Assembly: GCF_014651515.1 (NCBI RefSeq)
Contig: NZ_BMXA01000001.1
Span: 372,001 to 436,000 of the forward strand
Direction: 5' to 3'
DNA: 64,000 nucleotides
From: Arenicella chitinivorans
GTDB taxonomy: Bacteria; Pseudomonadota; Gammaproteobacteria; Arenicellales; Arenicellaceae
This document shows positions 1 to 8,801 of this stretch, piece by piece. Position numbers and translations under genes: made by a program. Position 1 is the stretch's first letter. Each line of letters opens with the position of its first letter. The notes under the pieces are model-generated. The model ran no database searches and had not been told where the DNA came from. It saw only the letters and a program-made list of their open reading frames with translations.

Positions 1-48
1 ACAATACATTAACTCTGCTCTGCTCCTGCCAGGGTGCTTAGAGGGAAT

Positions 49-2037
49 ATGGTTACGACTGCTCGCCTAAACAAAACTCGCTATGCCTCGCTGCTCGCTG
101 CGATGATAATCCTATTGGTGCTGGGCTTGCTGGGGCAGGTGTTTTGGTTGCAGCCTGCGCTGAATCAAGCCGCGACGCGTTTGAGCGCGGGTCTGACAGA
201 GCAAAAATTGTGGTTGAACGCCGATGTATCCGGTCGAGTAAAACGTGCGTCGCTGAAGAATTTTGTTTTACAGTTGCAGCAAGGTGGCGCGGTTGCTACT
301 CCGCTTGATGCGGTCGAAGTGCCTGCGTTACCCAATCAGGTGCTTGCAACTGAACTCAATAATTTGGTCATTGCAATGCAGGATGGCGATGACCCTGCAA
401 TTCGTTCCGCGGTGGAAACCCTAAATGCCGGACTCTTGGCGCAATTGCAGCAAAAGCAACTTGCTCGACTGGTATTCTGGCTCGCGATTTCATTGGGTGT
501 GGTTGGGTTAACGGCGAGGTTAGTGTTGGGTTTACGCAAGGCACTAGTGCGCTCAGAAATTATGTTGAGCGCAAGTCAGCGAGAGAACAAAACGATTTTG
601 GAAGCCACCAAGGAAGGCTTATTTATCGTTAAACCCAATCACCAGGTCGGCTCGGTTCAGTCGCAAGCCGTGCAGACGTTGTTTGGAATCGATGAGCCAA
701 TTCGTGGCGACTTTTTTGAATTTTTAAAGCGATTGATTAGTTTCGATGACCTGAATGAAGTTCGTGCCCATGTTACCGCCAAGCTGGCGGGTAGCCGGGT
801 CGAGAGCAGTACCGTCGCGTCTCAGGCTTTGAATGAGATTGAAATCGTCACCGAGAATAATAAGGGCTACGTGAAGCGCAAGTACCTGAGCTTTGAATTT
901 GCTCGCAACGAACAAAATCCTGCTGCAGGTTTGTTGGTGACCGTGTCGGACGTTACGCCGCAAGCGGATCTCAAGCGAGAGTTGAAAGAACTCAGCCGCC
1001 AAAATGACGAGCGGTTTCAGTTGTTGCTGGGCAGTGTTGCAACGCAGACTGCTGAGACCAAATCATTTTTCCTACAAACGCATCAGCATTTGAAGGCAAT
1101 TAACGATGCATTGCGAAACTCAGATCAGCTTCATGCCTCACATGAGGGCAAAATGCAGGAAATTAAAACGGCAGTGAATGCGCTTAAGCAACAAGCGGCA
1201 GAGGTTGGTAACGTGCTTTTAGAGACTTCGGCACAGGCGTTTGAGGTAAAAGTTGATGTTCTGTTGGAGGCGTCAGAAGTCAGTTCTGAGCAGATCGTGA
1301 ACCTCGGCGCGCCACTAAAGCAAATGATCGCCGAGTTGGATATCCTTGAGAAATTGTCGGCAAGACTCGGTGTTAGACAAGCAACGACACCAGCTTTGTC
1401 AGTAGTCAGTCAGCCACAGGGAGTGCCGAGTAACGCAAGAACTTCCAAGAACGATGAACTGTCTCACTTTGCTCAAGCGTTTGCTGCGAGTCAGCAAAAG
1501 CAGGCATCGTTGGTACTGTCTGGGTTCGATGAAGATGTTTTTCAGCCTCAGTATAAGCCTGAGTTGATTAAATTATTTCAGCAGTTGGTCGAAAATGCGG
1601 TGATGCACAGTTTGGAAGTTCCCAATGAGCGTCTTCGTGCAGGTAAGGCCGCCACGGGCGTTGTCACCATACAGCGACACGACTCGAGCCAGTCGGAGGT
1701 GCGCTTTTCGGTGCAGGATGACGGTGCGGGCATCGATTTTGATGCAATCAAACAGGCAGCGGTGTCGCGTGGCATTCTGACAAAAGAGGTAAGTGAACGT
1801 TTATCTAAAAATGAGCTAGTGCGCCTGGTGTTTATTTCCGGGTTCTCGACGGCAGCCACGCAAGCCGATGAGCCGGAGCAGGGCATGGGCCTGGAGCGCG
1901 TAAAAGCGGCCTTGACTGAGATGGGTGGTAAGATTGGTATCGGGTCGCCAGATGGTGTTAGGGCGCAATTTATGATCAGCCTTCCGACATCCGTGTTGAG
2001 ATCTTCCAGTACTGCACAGCAGCCGGCTAGCGTGTAA
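49..2037 (+). CDS. Membrane sensor kinase with CheA-type ATPase core
   Basis: Membrane-bound histidine-kinase-like protein of about 662 residues. A hydrophobic segment near residues 12-35 and a second at about 143-165 flank a periplasmic region, followed by a PAS-like stretch and a helical region. The C-terminal ATPase is of the CheA type: an N-box (VENAVMHSLE), a DDGAGIDFDAI box, a GFSTAA segment and a QGMGLERVK box are visible. No CheW-like domain follows. A possible phosphotransfer site is THQHLKA, with His at about 345 and 347, but this is inference. ATG at 49 is preferred over GTG at 34 because a GAGGG lies just upstream. The signal and output partner are unknown, and no chemotaxis genes are nearby. 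Confidence 0.8.
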   Translation: MVTTARLNKTRYASLLAAMIILLVLGLLGQVFWLQPALNQAATRLSAGLTEQKLWLNADVSGRVKRASLKNFVLQLQQGGAVATPLDAVEVPALPNQVLATELNNLVIAMQDGDDPAIRSAVETLNAGLLAQLQQKQLARLVFWLAISLGVVGLTARLVLGLRKALVRSEIMLSASQRENKTILEATKEGLFIVKPNHQVGSVQSQAVQTLFGIDEPIRGDFFEFLKRLISFDDLNEVRAHVTAKLAGSRVESSTVASQALNEIEIVTENNKGYVKRKYLSFEFARNEQNPAAGLLVTVSDVTPQADLKRELKELSRQNDERFQLLLGSVATQTAETKSFFLQTHQHLKAINDALRNSDQLHASHEGKMQEIKTAVNALKQQAAEVGNVLLETSAQAFEVKVDVLLEASEVSSEQIVNLGAPLKQMIAELDILEKLSARLGVRQATTPALSVVSQPQGVPSNARTSKNDELSHFAQAFAASQQKQASLVLSGFDEDVFQPQYKPELIKLFQQLVENAVMHSLEVPNERLRAGKAATGVVTIQRHDSSQSEVRFSVQDDGAGIDFDAIKQAAVSRGILTKEVSERLSKNELVRLVFISGFSTAATQADEPEQGMGLERVKAALTEMGGKIGIGSPDGVRAQFMISLPTSVLRSSSTAQQPASV

Positions 2038-2110
2038 TTAGGCCATGCAATGGCTGACGATGTCGGCCGAAGCGACTATAATTGCGCTTTGAATTGCCCT
2101 CGGCCAACTT

Positions 2111-2461
2111 ATGAAGCTTTATCAGTACCCAAAGTGCTCGACCTGTCGCAACGCGGTTAAATTTCTGCGTGCGCATACTGTCGAGTTTCAATCGATCGAT
2201 ATTACCCTACAACCACCAACAGTGGATGAGCTACGTACCATGCTGGCGGCGTACGGCGGAGAAATTGGGCGTTTATTTAATCGTTCCGGAGTTCGGTACC
2301 GTGAACTGAAATTAAAGGATTCACTGCCAACCATGTCTGAAGCGGAGGCGTTGGCATTGCTGGCGAGTGACGGAAAGTTGATTAAAAGGCCATTTCTGGT
2401 TGGCACAACAGGTCCTTCTTTGGTGGGCTTTAAGGCGGACGAGTGGCAGGCGGTGGTGTGA
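2111..2461 (+). CDS. ArsC/Spx-family thioredoxin-fold protein
   Basis: A 116-residue protein of the arsenate reductase (ArsC)/Spx family. The N-terminus carries YPKCSTCRNA, a redox-type CxxC at residues 9-12, and the C-terminal part has the family block KLIKRPFLV. The length is normal for the family. Known members are thiol oxidoreductases or regulators; whether this one reduces arsenate cannot be told, since no ars genes are nearby. The stop codon overlaps the start of the next gene (TGATG), which suggests translational coupling. Confidence 0.85.
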   Translation: MKLYQYPKCSTCRNAVKFLRAHTVEFQSIDITLQPPTVDELRTMLAAYGGEIGRLFNRSGVRYRELKLKDSLPTMSEAEALALLASDGKLIKRPFLVGTTGPSLVGFKADEWQAVV

Positions 2462-3420
2462 TGCGGTATGTAGATTGTTTTAATGGCGATGCCGATGGCA
2501 TTTGTGCGTTGACGCAGTTGCGTCTGCATCAACCAGTCGAGTCAGAACTGGTGACTGGTGTTAAACGTGACATTAAACTATTGGAGCGGATCAAGGTTCA
2601 ACAAGGGGATTTAGTTACCGTGTTGGATATCTCCTTGGATAAAAACCGGTTCGAGCTTGAAAGAGTGCTTGGCTCGGGTGCGACTGTATTTTACTGCGAT
2701 CATCATTTTGCCGGCGAGATACCAGATCACCCAAAGCTCACGACCTTGATTAATACAACGCCCGACGTTTGCACCAGCCTACTGATAAATCAGCAATTGA
2801 AGGGGCGCTACTTGGCCTGGGCTGTGGTGGGCACCTTTGGGGATAACTTACTAAAATCTGCTCGTGGTCTTGCGAAACCCCTGGACCTCACCGATGCTCA
2901 GCTAAACGAGCTGGAGTTGCTGGGTATCTACCTGAATTACAATGGGTACGGTGCCGGGCTTGAGGATTTGTATTTTGATCCAGCAGTTTTGGCTCAGCGT
3001 ACCATGCAGTTCGCCTCGCCGTTTGAGTTTATGCTGGAGGATCCTGAGACCTTTGGTACCCTGAAGCACGGGTACCACTCCGACATGAATCACGCTGCTG
3101 CGATGACGCCGCATCACCGGTCAGCCGAGGCAGAAATTTATATCTTGCCAAACGAAGCTTGGGCAAGGCGCGTTAGTGGCGTATTCGGGAATGACCTGGC
3201 CAATCGAGCGCCAGATCGTGCACATGCCGTGTTGACTGAACGCAGTGATGGACAGTTTTTAGTCAGTGTGCGCGCGCCATTAAATAACAAGCAACACGCG
3301 GACGTTGTCTGCCGTCAGTTTGCCACAGGCGGTGGACGTGCCGCGGCGGCGGGCATTAACCAATTGCCGGCGTCTGAACTTACTCAGTTTATCTCGGTGC
3401 TGTGTGAAACCTATCGATAA
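2461..3420 (+). CDS. DHH-family phosphoesterase
   Basis: A 319-residue DHH superfamily protein. Visible motifs are FNGDADGICAL at the N-terminus (metal-binding Asp pair), a DISLDKN block, the signature FYCDHHF, and a C-terminal GGGRAAAAG block like the DHHA1 substrate-binding motif. Family members cleave phosphodiesters in small nucleotides or short oligonucleotides, or act on polyphosphate; the substrate here is unknown. The start is taken as ATG 2461, overlapping the previous stop by one base. An upstream extension would begin inside the ArsC-like gene and lacks homology to the family start. Confidence 0.85.
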   Translation: MRYVDCFNGDADGICALTQLRLHQPVESELVTGVKRDIKLLERIKVQQGDLVTVLDISLDKNRFELERVLGSGATVFYCDHHFAGEIPDHPKLTTLINTTPDVCTSLLINQQLKGRYLAWAVVGTFGDNLLKSARGLAKPLDLTDAQLNELELLGIYLNYNGYGAGLEDLYFDPAVLAQRTMQFASPFEFMLEDPETFGTLKHGYHSDMNHAAAMTPHHRSAEAEIYILPNEAWARRVSGVFGNDLANRAPDRAHAVLTERSDGQFLVSVRAPLNNKQHADVVCRQFATGGGRAAAAGINQLPASELTQFISVLCETYR

Positions 3421-3943
3421 GCAATCTGCCGAGCCGGAAGCTGATACCCGCGACAAAGTCGTGCGCATCGTCGAGCGGATTGGCAGCGTGGCAGAGGGCC
3501 TGTTGCGAAAGGTTAGCTGGTTTGTCGGCTTTGGTGTGCTTGCCTCTGTGTACCTTGCCTGGCTGGTGTATTCGCCAGAGTCTGCTTGGTGGTGGAATGC
3601 TATTAAATGCGTGATTGTGTGTTTGCCAGCATTACTGTGGAGTTTTATCTGGTTTGTGTTATCACAACTCAGTGAAGCACCGACGCAGGTTGCCGGCTTG
3701 ATGGATGGTGACAATCAATTGGTCGGTCATCTCAAAGCGATGCACCTAGGCGAGAGAAAAGGTGTGCGCGGGCTTTTCAGCACCTTAAATGCGGTGCGCA
3801 ATGAGGAGGCGTTTAGTGCCGTGTTCGACACGATCGGTGGCGTGACCTTGCTGGCTAATCCGTTATTCGCGTTTATTGCCTTGGTCACCGGGTTACTGTT
3901 GCTTTTATTGGTGTTGATCGCCGCCTTATTTTTGGTGTTCTGA
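3404..3943 (+). CDS. Hypothetical membrane protein
   Basis: About 179 residues, not recognised as a known family. GTG 3404 is proposed as the start because it lies just inside the end of the DHH gene, giving a 17-base overlap. The longer reading frame upstream would translate the DHH gene out of frame. There are three hydrophobic stretches: residues about 38-58, 66-88 and a very long Leu/Val-rich C-terminal helix. It sits in a tight run of genes from the ArsC-like gene to rimI, so it is probably co-transcribed. Confidence 0.7.
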   Translation: MKPIDKQSAEPEADTRDKVVRIVERIGSVAEGLLRKVSWFVGFGVLASVYLAWLVYSPESAWWWNAIKCVIVCLPALLWSFIWFVLSQLSEAPTQVAGLMDGDNQLVGHLKAMHLGERKGVRGLFSTLNAVRNEEAFSAVFDTIGGVTLLANPLFAFIALVTGLLLLLLVLIAALFLVF

Positions 3944-3944
3944 C

Positions 3945-4838
3945 ATGACGTCCGAGCTGCTCAATCAACTGCATGTGCAAGCGTGGCGCCTACGTGCTAA
4001 GCCAGAGATTCAGGTTGTCTCTGCACCGCCCGAAACCGTTGAGCCTGAAGGCATACCAGTTCCTAGCACGGAAACACAAGCTGTCCAGGAGGTGCCCGCA
4101 CTGGACGATGATGCGCAGGTTGGAGCCATTGAATCTGAGCCGTTTGTGGCAGCGCTGGGGGGGCACCAGGTTCCGGTTTTGGCTCCGGTTATGGTGGCTT
4201 CGGAGCCAGCGTTAACGGCACCTGAAATGCGCGAAGAGCCGGAACATGTCATTCCCGATATCTCAGAACCGTTGGTCTCCGATCCGGTTGCGGTCGCAGA
4301 CTGGACCACATTGCAGTCCATGATCAATACCGGGCTCCTATGCCCGAGTTGTAATACCAATAACGCTGTAATGGGCGACGGCAGTCAGCAAGCACAGTGG
4401 CTATTTGTATTTGACTCACCAACCACGACGGATCTGCGAGAAGGCCAGATTTGTAATGGTCGGGCTGGGGGCTTATATGACGCACTGTTGTCCGCTTGTG
4501 GGATGGCGCGGACCAGCGTGTACACGACCACGGTGTTCAAATGCGCACCGACGGACGATCTAAGTCTGTCGCCAGCATGCCATGCCATATTACGTAGACA
4601 GATTGAGTTGATTGCGCCGAAGGTGGTGGTGGCATTCGGTGAGTTTGCTGCACAGTCGGTGCTCAAGGCCAACGAACCCTTGGATGCTCTTCGTAAACAG
4701 ACTCAGACTTGCTTCTCGACCGGGGTTCGAGTGGTACCGACGTACAGCCCATTGCAGATGCTGGAGCACAATGAATTGAAAGCTGAGGTGTGGCGCGATT
4801 TGTCGACAGCGTTACGCTGGTATCGTCAGCTTCCGTAA
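3945..4838 (+). CDS. UDG-fold protein with HolD-like N-terminus (candidate Pol III psi)
   Basis: 297 residues in three parts. Residues 1-20 contain LLNQLHVQAWRLR, which resembles the clamp-loader-binding N-terminus of E. coli psi as I recall it (QLQQLGITQWSLR). Residues about 21-115 are an acidic, Pro/Val/Glu-rich linker. Residues about 120-297 are a family 4-like uracil-DNA-glycosylase fold with the four expected Fe-S cysteines C133, C136, C200 and C212. The catalytic blocks are degenerate: the GEAPG-type motif reads VFDSPTTTD, and the C-terminal His motif reads TYSPLQML without His, so glycosylase activity is unlikely. The next gene is rimI, the same neighbour as holD in E. coli. I infer a replication role as psi. 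Confidence 0.7.
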   Translation: MTSELLNQLHVQAWRLRAKPEIQVVSAPPETVEPEGIPVPSTETQAVQEVPALDDDAQVGAIESEPFVAALGGHQVPVLAPVMVASEPALTAPEMREEPEHVIPDISEPLVSDPVAVADWTTLQSMINTGLLCPSCNTNNAVMGDGSQQAQWLFVFDSPTTTDLREGQICNGRAGGLYDALLSACGMARTSVYTTTVFKCAPTDDLSLSPACHAILRRQIELIAPKVVVAFGEFAAQSVLKANEPLDALRKQTQTCFSTGVRVVPTYSPLQMLEHNELKAEVWRDLSTALRWYRQLP

Positions 4839-4847
4839 TTGGTCGGC

Positions 4848-5333
4848 ATGTCTTCCGCGTTACAGCAGATGATTCTGGATCAGGGCATCGAGCTGCGCGA
4901 TATGCAGGATGCTGACCTGGCTGCCGTGTTACAGATTGAGCAAGCTGCGCAAATGAGTCCCTGGGGTCGTCTGTCTTTTGAGGAAGCCCTCACCAGTGAC
5001 TACGTGTGCCGGGTGCTGTGCTGCCAACGGCAGGTGTTGGCTTATCATATTTGCAGCAGCGTGCTAGATGAAGTGCAGATTCTCAATGTCGTTGTCGCGC
5101 CGACGGCGCAAGGTGTTGGTTTGGGGCACCGGCTATTACACGATGTACTCGAGCTGGCTGCTGCGAGGGCGTGCAACACGCTCTTTCTCGAGGTGCGACT
5201 CAGTAATCAAAAGGCACAGAATCTATATCGGCAGTGGCAATTCGAGCAGATCGCGGTGCGCAAACACTATTACTCGACGCCGCACGGTGATCGAGAGGAT
5301 GCGCTGATTTTCGTTCGGCGGATCGTCGATTAA
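4848..5333 (+). CDS. rimI: Ribosomal protein S18 alanine N-acetyltransferase
   Basis: A 161-residue GNAT acetyltransferase matching RimI, which acetylates the N-terminus of ribosomal protein S18. Family features include IEQAAQMSPWGRLSFEEAL near the N-terminus, the acetyl-CoA loop VVAPTAQGVGLGHRLL, FLEVRLSNQKAQNLYRQWQF and the terminal YYSTPHGDREDALIF. The start could also be TTG 4839, directly after the previous stop; ATG 4848 is preferred. It ends convergently with mltD, and the two stop codons share the TTAA at 5330-5333. Confidence 0.9.
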   Translation: MSSALQQMILDQGIELRDMQDADLAAVLQIEQAAQMSPWGRLSFEEALTSDYVCRVLCCQRQVLAYHICSSVLDEVQILNVVVAPTAQGVGLGHRLLHDVLELAAARACNTLFLEVRLSNQKAQNLYRQWQFEQIAVRKHYYSTPHGDREDALIFVRRIVD

Positions 5334-6706
5334 TTCAAGCTCGGTCGAATCAAGATGGTTTGATTCAATTGTAGAATCTGATTGCGCGCAAAATTATTCC
5401 AATCTAACAGCTCACGAATTTGGACATTATAGCGGCGTGCGATCGACCACAGTGTGTCGCCACGTTGCACTTGGTGTACTAGCTCGGTCTGCGAACTGGC
5501 AGTGCTGAGTGCGGCAAGCTCGCCACGCACCGGCACAACCAAGTCGCGGTCAGCACGGATCATATTGTTTTTGAGGTGGTTCGCCTTACGCAGTGATGCC
5601 ACGCTAACGCCGTACTGACGTGCAATGCCGCTGAGCGTGTCGCCGCGACGAACCCGATGATTTTGGAAGCGGATCGCCGGCGCGGATGCAATTGCGGTTT
5701 CAGCGCGTGTAATCATGTCACCATCGCCGATCGGCACCAAGATGCGATGCGGTCCGTCAGGTGCCGTGGCCCAGCGCTTGAAACCAGCGTTGAGGTGACG
5801 CAACAGGTCGCGGTCGATCTGTGTTTGTTCCGCAAAATGGTTTAAGTCGATCTGTCCCGGTAACTCTAATACTTCGAAATAGGGCTTGCTGGCGATTTTT
5901 GGCAGGGAGACTTTATATTTTTTCGGATTCTGAACAATATTGCGCAAGGCCAATAATTTGGGTACGTAACGCCGAGTTTCAGATCGGAGATTTAGGTTTT
6001 TGTACACCGCTTTGTGTTGTGGTCGGTGACGTTTGATCGCTCGCCGGACGGTGCCAGGCCCGGCATTATAGGCAGCAAGCGTTAAGAACCAATCGCCCTC
6101 AAACATTCTGTTGAGCTGTTCGAGATAATCGAGTGCGGCCCTGGTCGAGGCAATGGCGTCACGACGGCCGTCGTACCACCAAGTATCGTGCAGGCCGAAT
6201 TCACGGCCAGTCGCCGGCACAAACTGCCATAAGCCACCAGCCCGTGAGCGACTGACCGCCTCGGGTTTATACGCGCTTTCGACCGCAGGCAATAATGCTA
6301 ACTCCATCGGCAGACCGCGTTTTTCGATTTCTTCAACGATGTGATACAGAAACGGTGTTGCGCGTACGAAAAGGTTTTTCAGATAGGTTGGGTGCGTCGC
6401 GTCCCAACGCTCATATTCGCGCACATACTTTGAATCCAGCTCAGGCATCGCGAATCCCGCACGCATGCGATCAAATAGATCGCCGTGCGCAGCGCCGTCG
6501 GTGCTCGGGGCAGCGTCGGCGGCTTCCAGCTCGGCATCGGAGAGCACAATTTTATCTGTGTCATCGCCACTGTCACCGTCGTCAAGCGGTGGCAGGTTTG
6601 AGGTGGTCTTGGCGTCTGGATTTGGTGTGGCTCGATCGGAATCGAGGTGCCCGCAGGCGGAAACCAGCGCGAGCAATAATAACGTAACAAGCAGTTTAAA
6701 ATTCAT
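5330..6706 (-). CDS. mltD: Membrane-bound lytic murein transglycosylase D, LysM lipoprotein
   Basis: 458 residues. The signal peptide ends in a lipobox (LVSAC, Cys18), so this is an outer-membrane lipoprotein. The SLT domain carries the catalytic Glu in LLPAVESAYKP (E143) and the GGLWQFVPATGREFGL block. Two LysM peptidoglycan-binding repeats follow, each opening with RGDTL, at about 350-395 and 410-455. The enzyme cleaves glycan strands, leaving 1,6-anhydro ends. E. coli MltD also neighbours the yafS-rnhA-dnaQ cluster, which here lies divergently upstream; the gloB gene found between them in E. coli is absent. Confidence 0.93.
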   Translation of the reverse strand: MNFKLLVTLLLLALVSACGHLDSDRATPNPDAKTTSNLPPLDDGDSGDDTDKIVLSDAELEAADAAPSTDGAAHGDLFDRMRAGFAMPELDSKYVREYERWDATHPTYLKNLFVRATPFLYHIVEEIEKRGLPMELALLPAVESAYKPEAVSRSRAGGLWQFVPATGREFGLHDTWWYDGRRDAIASTRAALDYLEQLNRMFEGDWFLTLAAYNAGPGTVRRAIKRHRPQHKAVYKNLNLRSETRRYVPKLLALRNIVQNPKKYKVSLPKIASKPYFEVLELPGQIDLNHFAEQTQIDRDLLRHLNAGFKRWATAPDGPHRILVPIGDGDMITRAETAIASAPAIRFQNHRVRRGDTLSGIARQYGVSVASLRKANHLKNNMIRADRDLVVPVRGELAALSTASSQTELVHQVQRGDTLWSIARRYNVQIRELLDWNNFARNQILQLNQTILIRPSLN

Positions 6707-6790
6707 CGGCGCATAGTAAAGATGGGCTGCTCAACAGTCAATGTCGCTGTCCTCGATTTCATGTAAGATGAGTGTAATCGAAAAGCTGGA

Positions 6791-7531
6791 ATGACAACAG
6801 TGCAACACAACGAGCAGTCTATTAACAACTGGCGGCACAGCGACTACGCGAGCCATTATTTTGCTATTGAGCAACCGTTTCTAAAGGCGGGCCTCAAGCA
6901 GGCTGTTGGGCCAAAAGCGTTGCAAATTGGGACTCAGATCGATCAACACCTGATCGATGAGTTAGACCTGCCGTATATCGTACGCACGACACAATACGCG
7001 CAACAGTCCGCGGACCTTATCTCGGATCCGGCCTTTCTCCCATTTGCACCTAATTCCTTCGCGATGGTGATACTGCCGCATGTGCTTGAGCGCCACACGA
7101 TTCCGCATCAGGTGTTGCGGGAAGCGCATCGGGTCTTGATGTCTGAGGGGCATATTGTTATTACCGGGTTTAACCCCACCAGCTTGCTCGGGGTTCAGCG
7201 TTTTCTTCGCCCGAAAGCGGTAATGCAAGGGCGCTACTACACCGTAAAACGCGTGACTGACTGGTTGCAATTGCTGGGATTTGAGGTGGTCGCAAGTTCG
7301 ATGTTTCAGTATGCGCCGTTATCGCGGCGAGCTAGCGTGGTGAGGTCGCTGCGATTTATGGAGTCCGTCGGCGATCGCTGGTTGCCGATGTTCGGCGGGG
7401 GCTATATGATCACCGCCAAGAAACGAGATGCTGGTATGAACTTGGTGGGGCGTCTGCGATTTCGCTCCCCAAAACCCAAACTGGTATCCGCGGTCAGAGC
7501 CTCTGCGCCGCGCAGTAGTAAGCATTCATAG
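6791..7531 (+). CDS. yafS: SAM-dependent methyltransferase, YafS-like
   Basis: A 246-residue class I methyltransferase-like protein. The recognisable part is [37 protein letters not shown], which is written here only as its position (about residues 92-130) with key blocks HVLE and REAHRVL, typical of UbiE/YafS-type enzymes. The usual glycine-rich motif I is not obvious. The C-terminus is basic. Position directly upstream of rnhA and near mltD matches E. coli yafS. The substrate is unknown. Confidence 0.8.
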   Translation: MTTVQHNEQSINNWRHSDYASHYFAIEQPFLKAGLKQAVGPKALQIGTQIDQHLIDELDLPYIVRTTQYAQQSADLISDPAFLPFAPNSFAMVILPHVLERHTIPHQVLREAHRVLMSEGHIVITGFNPTSLLGVQRFLRPKAVMQGRYYTVKRVTDWLQLLGFEVVASSMFQYAPLSRRASVVRSLRFMESVGDRWLPMFGGGYMITAKKRDAGMNLVGRLRFRSPKPKLVSAVRASAPRSSKHS

Positions 7532-7541
7532 AAAAAAAATA

Positions 7542-7979
7542 GTGACTAAACAAGTAGAGATATATACCGACGGCGCATGCCGGGGAAATCCCGGGCCCGG
7601 TGGATGGGGCGCCCTATTGATATATGGTGACCACCGTAAAGAATTATGTGGTGGAGAAGCGGCAACGACCAACAACCGCATGGAGCTGACTGCGGCCATC
7701 AAAGCACTACAGTCCTTAAAGCGTCCGTGCGATCTCGTGGTGTATACCGATTCGCAGTACGTGCGTAAAGGCATTTTAGAGTGGATTCAGAACTGGAAGG
7801 TGCGAGGTTGGAAGACTGCGGCTAAGAAACCCGTAAAGAATGCGGACCTCTGGCAAGCGCTGGACGATGAGGTGAATCGCCACAACGTGACCTGGGTTTG
7901 GGTGAAAGGTCATGCGGGTAACGCGGGTAATGAAGCCGCAGATGCCTTGGCTAATCGCGGGATCGACGAATTGGAGTAG
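7542..7979 (+). CDS. rnhA: Ribonuclease HI
   Basis: 145-residue RNase HI, which degrades the RNA strand of RNA:DNA hybrids. All catalytic residues are present: D10 (IYTDG), E48 (NNRMEL), D70 (VYTDSQY) and D134, plus His124 in the [11 protein letters not shown] loop. The basic handle region [19 protein letters not shown] is present, as in E. coli. The start codon is GTG 7542. It is followed by dnaQ after 4 bases, whereas in E. coli the two genes are divergent, so here they are likely one transcript. Confidence 0.97.
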   Translation: MTKQVEIYTDGACRGNPGPGGWGALLIYGDHRKELCGGEAATTNNRMELTAAIKALQSLKRPCDLVVYTDSQYVRKGILEWIQNWKVRGWKTAAKKPVKNADLWQALDDEVNRHNVTWVWVKGHAGNAGNEAADALANRGIDELE

Positions 7980-7983
7980 CAAA

Positions 7984-8727
7984 ATGAGTGAGTATGACCG
8001 TCAAATAGTGTTGGATACCGAGACCACAGGTCTCGAACACCGGCAAGGCCATCGTATTATCGAAATCGGATGCGTTGAGCTGATTAACCGCAAGCTGACT
8101 GGGAATAATTTTCACCAGTACCTAAACCCTAGACGTGCGATCGATCAAGGCGCGATCGAGGTGCATGGAATCACCAATGAGTTTCTCGCCGATAAGCCGT
8201 ATTTCGAGGACGTGGCCGAAAGCTTGGTAAATTACTTGCGCGGTGCAGAGTTAATTATTCATAACGCCGCATTTGACGTGGGCTTCTTGGATGCTGAGCT
8301 ACTATTAGTCGATGAAAAAGGCCCTCGTATTGAGGAGTTTTGCGGCGTGCACGACACCCTAATTCAAGCGCGTAAAATGTTTCCAGGACAACGCAATGAC
8401 TTAGATTCTTTATGTCGTCGATATGAGATAAACAACAGTCATCGTGAGTTGCACGGCGCATTGCTTGACGCTGAGATTCTGGCCGATGTGTATTTGGCAA
8501 TGACTGGTGGGCAAGCCAGTTTGTCGCTGGACAGCGGAACGGGACGTGAAAGCGCGCTGCAAGGCAGTCAAGCCAGTGTGAACTTTGCGACTTTATCATT
8601 GCCGTTGGTCCAACCGAGTAACCAAGAGTTACAAGATCATGTAGAATGGCTTGCTCGCCTTGATGACAAGGTAGAGGGGCAGTGTGTTTGGACTCGACTG
8701 AATGCCAAGCACGAGCCTGCACAGTAG
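7984..8727 (+). CDS. dnaQ: DNA polymerase III epsilon subunit, proofreading exonuclease
   Basis: 247-residue DEDDh exonuclease, the proofreading subunit of the replicative polymerase. Catalytic residues are D11 and E13 (LDTETTG), D98 (HNAAFDVGF), H157 and D162 (HGALLDAEILAD). After the nuclease domain a clamp-binding-type motif QASLSL begins at residue 177, matching the place of the beta-clamp motif in E. coli epsilon; a second LSLPL block at 204-208 could also serve. The C-terminal segment would bind the alpha subunit. ATG 7984 is used; the upstream extension would overlap rnhA and lacks homology. Confidence 0.96.
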   Translation: MSEYDRQIVLDTETTGLEHRQGHRIIEIGCVELINRKLTGNNFHQYLNPRRAIDQGAIEVHGITNEFLADKPYFEDVAESLVNYLRGAELIIHNAAFDVGFLDAELLLVDEKGPRIEEFCGVHDTLIQARKMFPGQRNDLDSLCRRYEINNSHRELHGALLDAEILADVYLAMTGGQASLSLDSGTGRESALQGSQASVNFATLSLPLVQPSNQELQDHVEWLARLDDKVEGQCVWTRLNAKHEPAQ

Positions 8728-8731
8728 TTTG

Positions 8732-8769
8732 ACTCAGCATCGCAGTCACGCGTCCGGCGCTTGCTGAGT
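8732..8769 (+). terminator. Stem-loop after dnaQ
   Basis: Eight-base inverted repeat, ACTCAGCA at 8732-8739 and TGCTGAGT at 8762-8769, with a 22-base GC-rich loop, a few bases after the dnaQ stop. There is only a short T/G-rich tail, so this may be a weak terminator or an mRNA 3' structure. Confidence 0.35.
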
Positions 8770-8801
8770 TTGGTTTGGCAATTTTCTCGCGGTTGTGAAT
8801 C

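Noticed and set aside
1578-1886. Minus-strand frame inside the kinase gene
   Set aside because: It is the antisense of the conserved ATPase domain, without its own signals.
3945-4838. Annotation as an active uracil-DNA glycosylase
   Set aside because: The catalytic motifs are lost although the Fe-S cysteines and fold are kept.
6379-6690. Minus-strand frame inside mltD
   Set aside because: It is a shadow frame of the lipoprotein coding sequence with no family resemblance.
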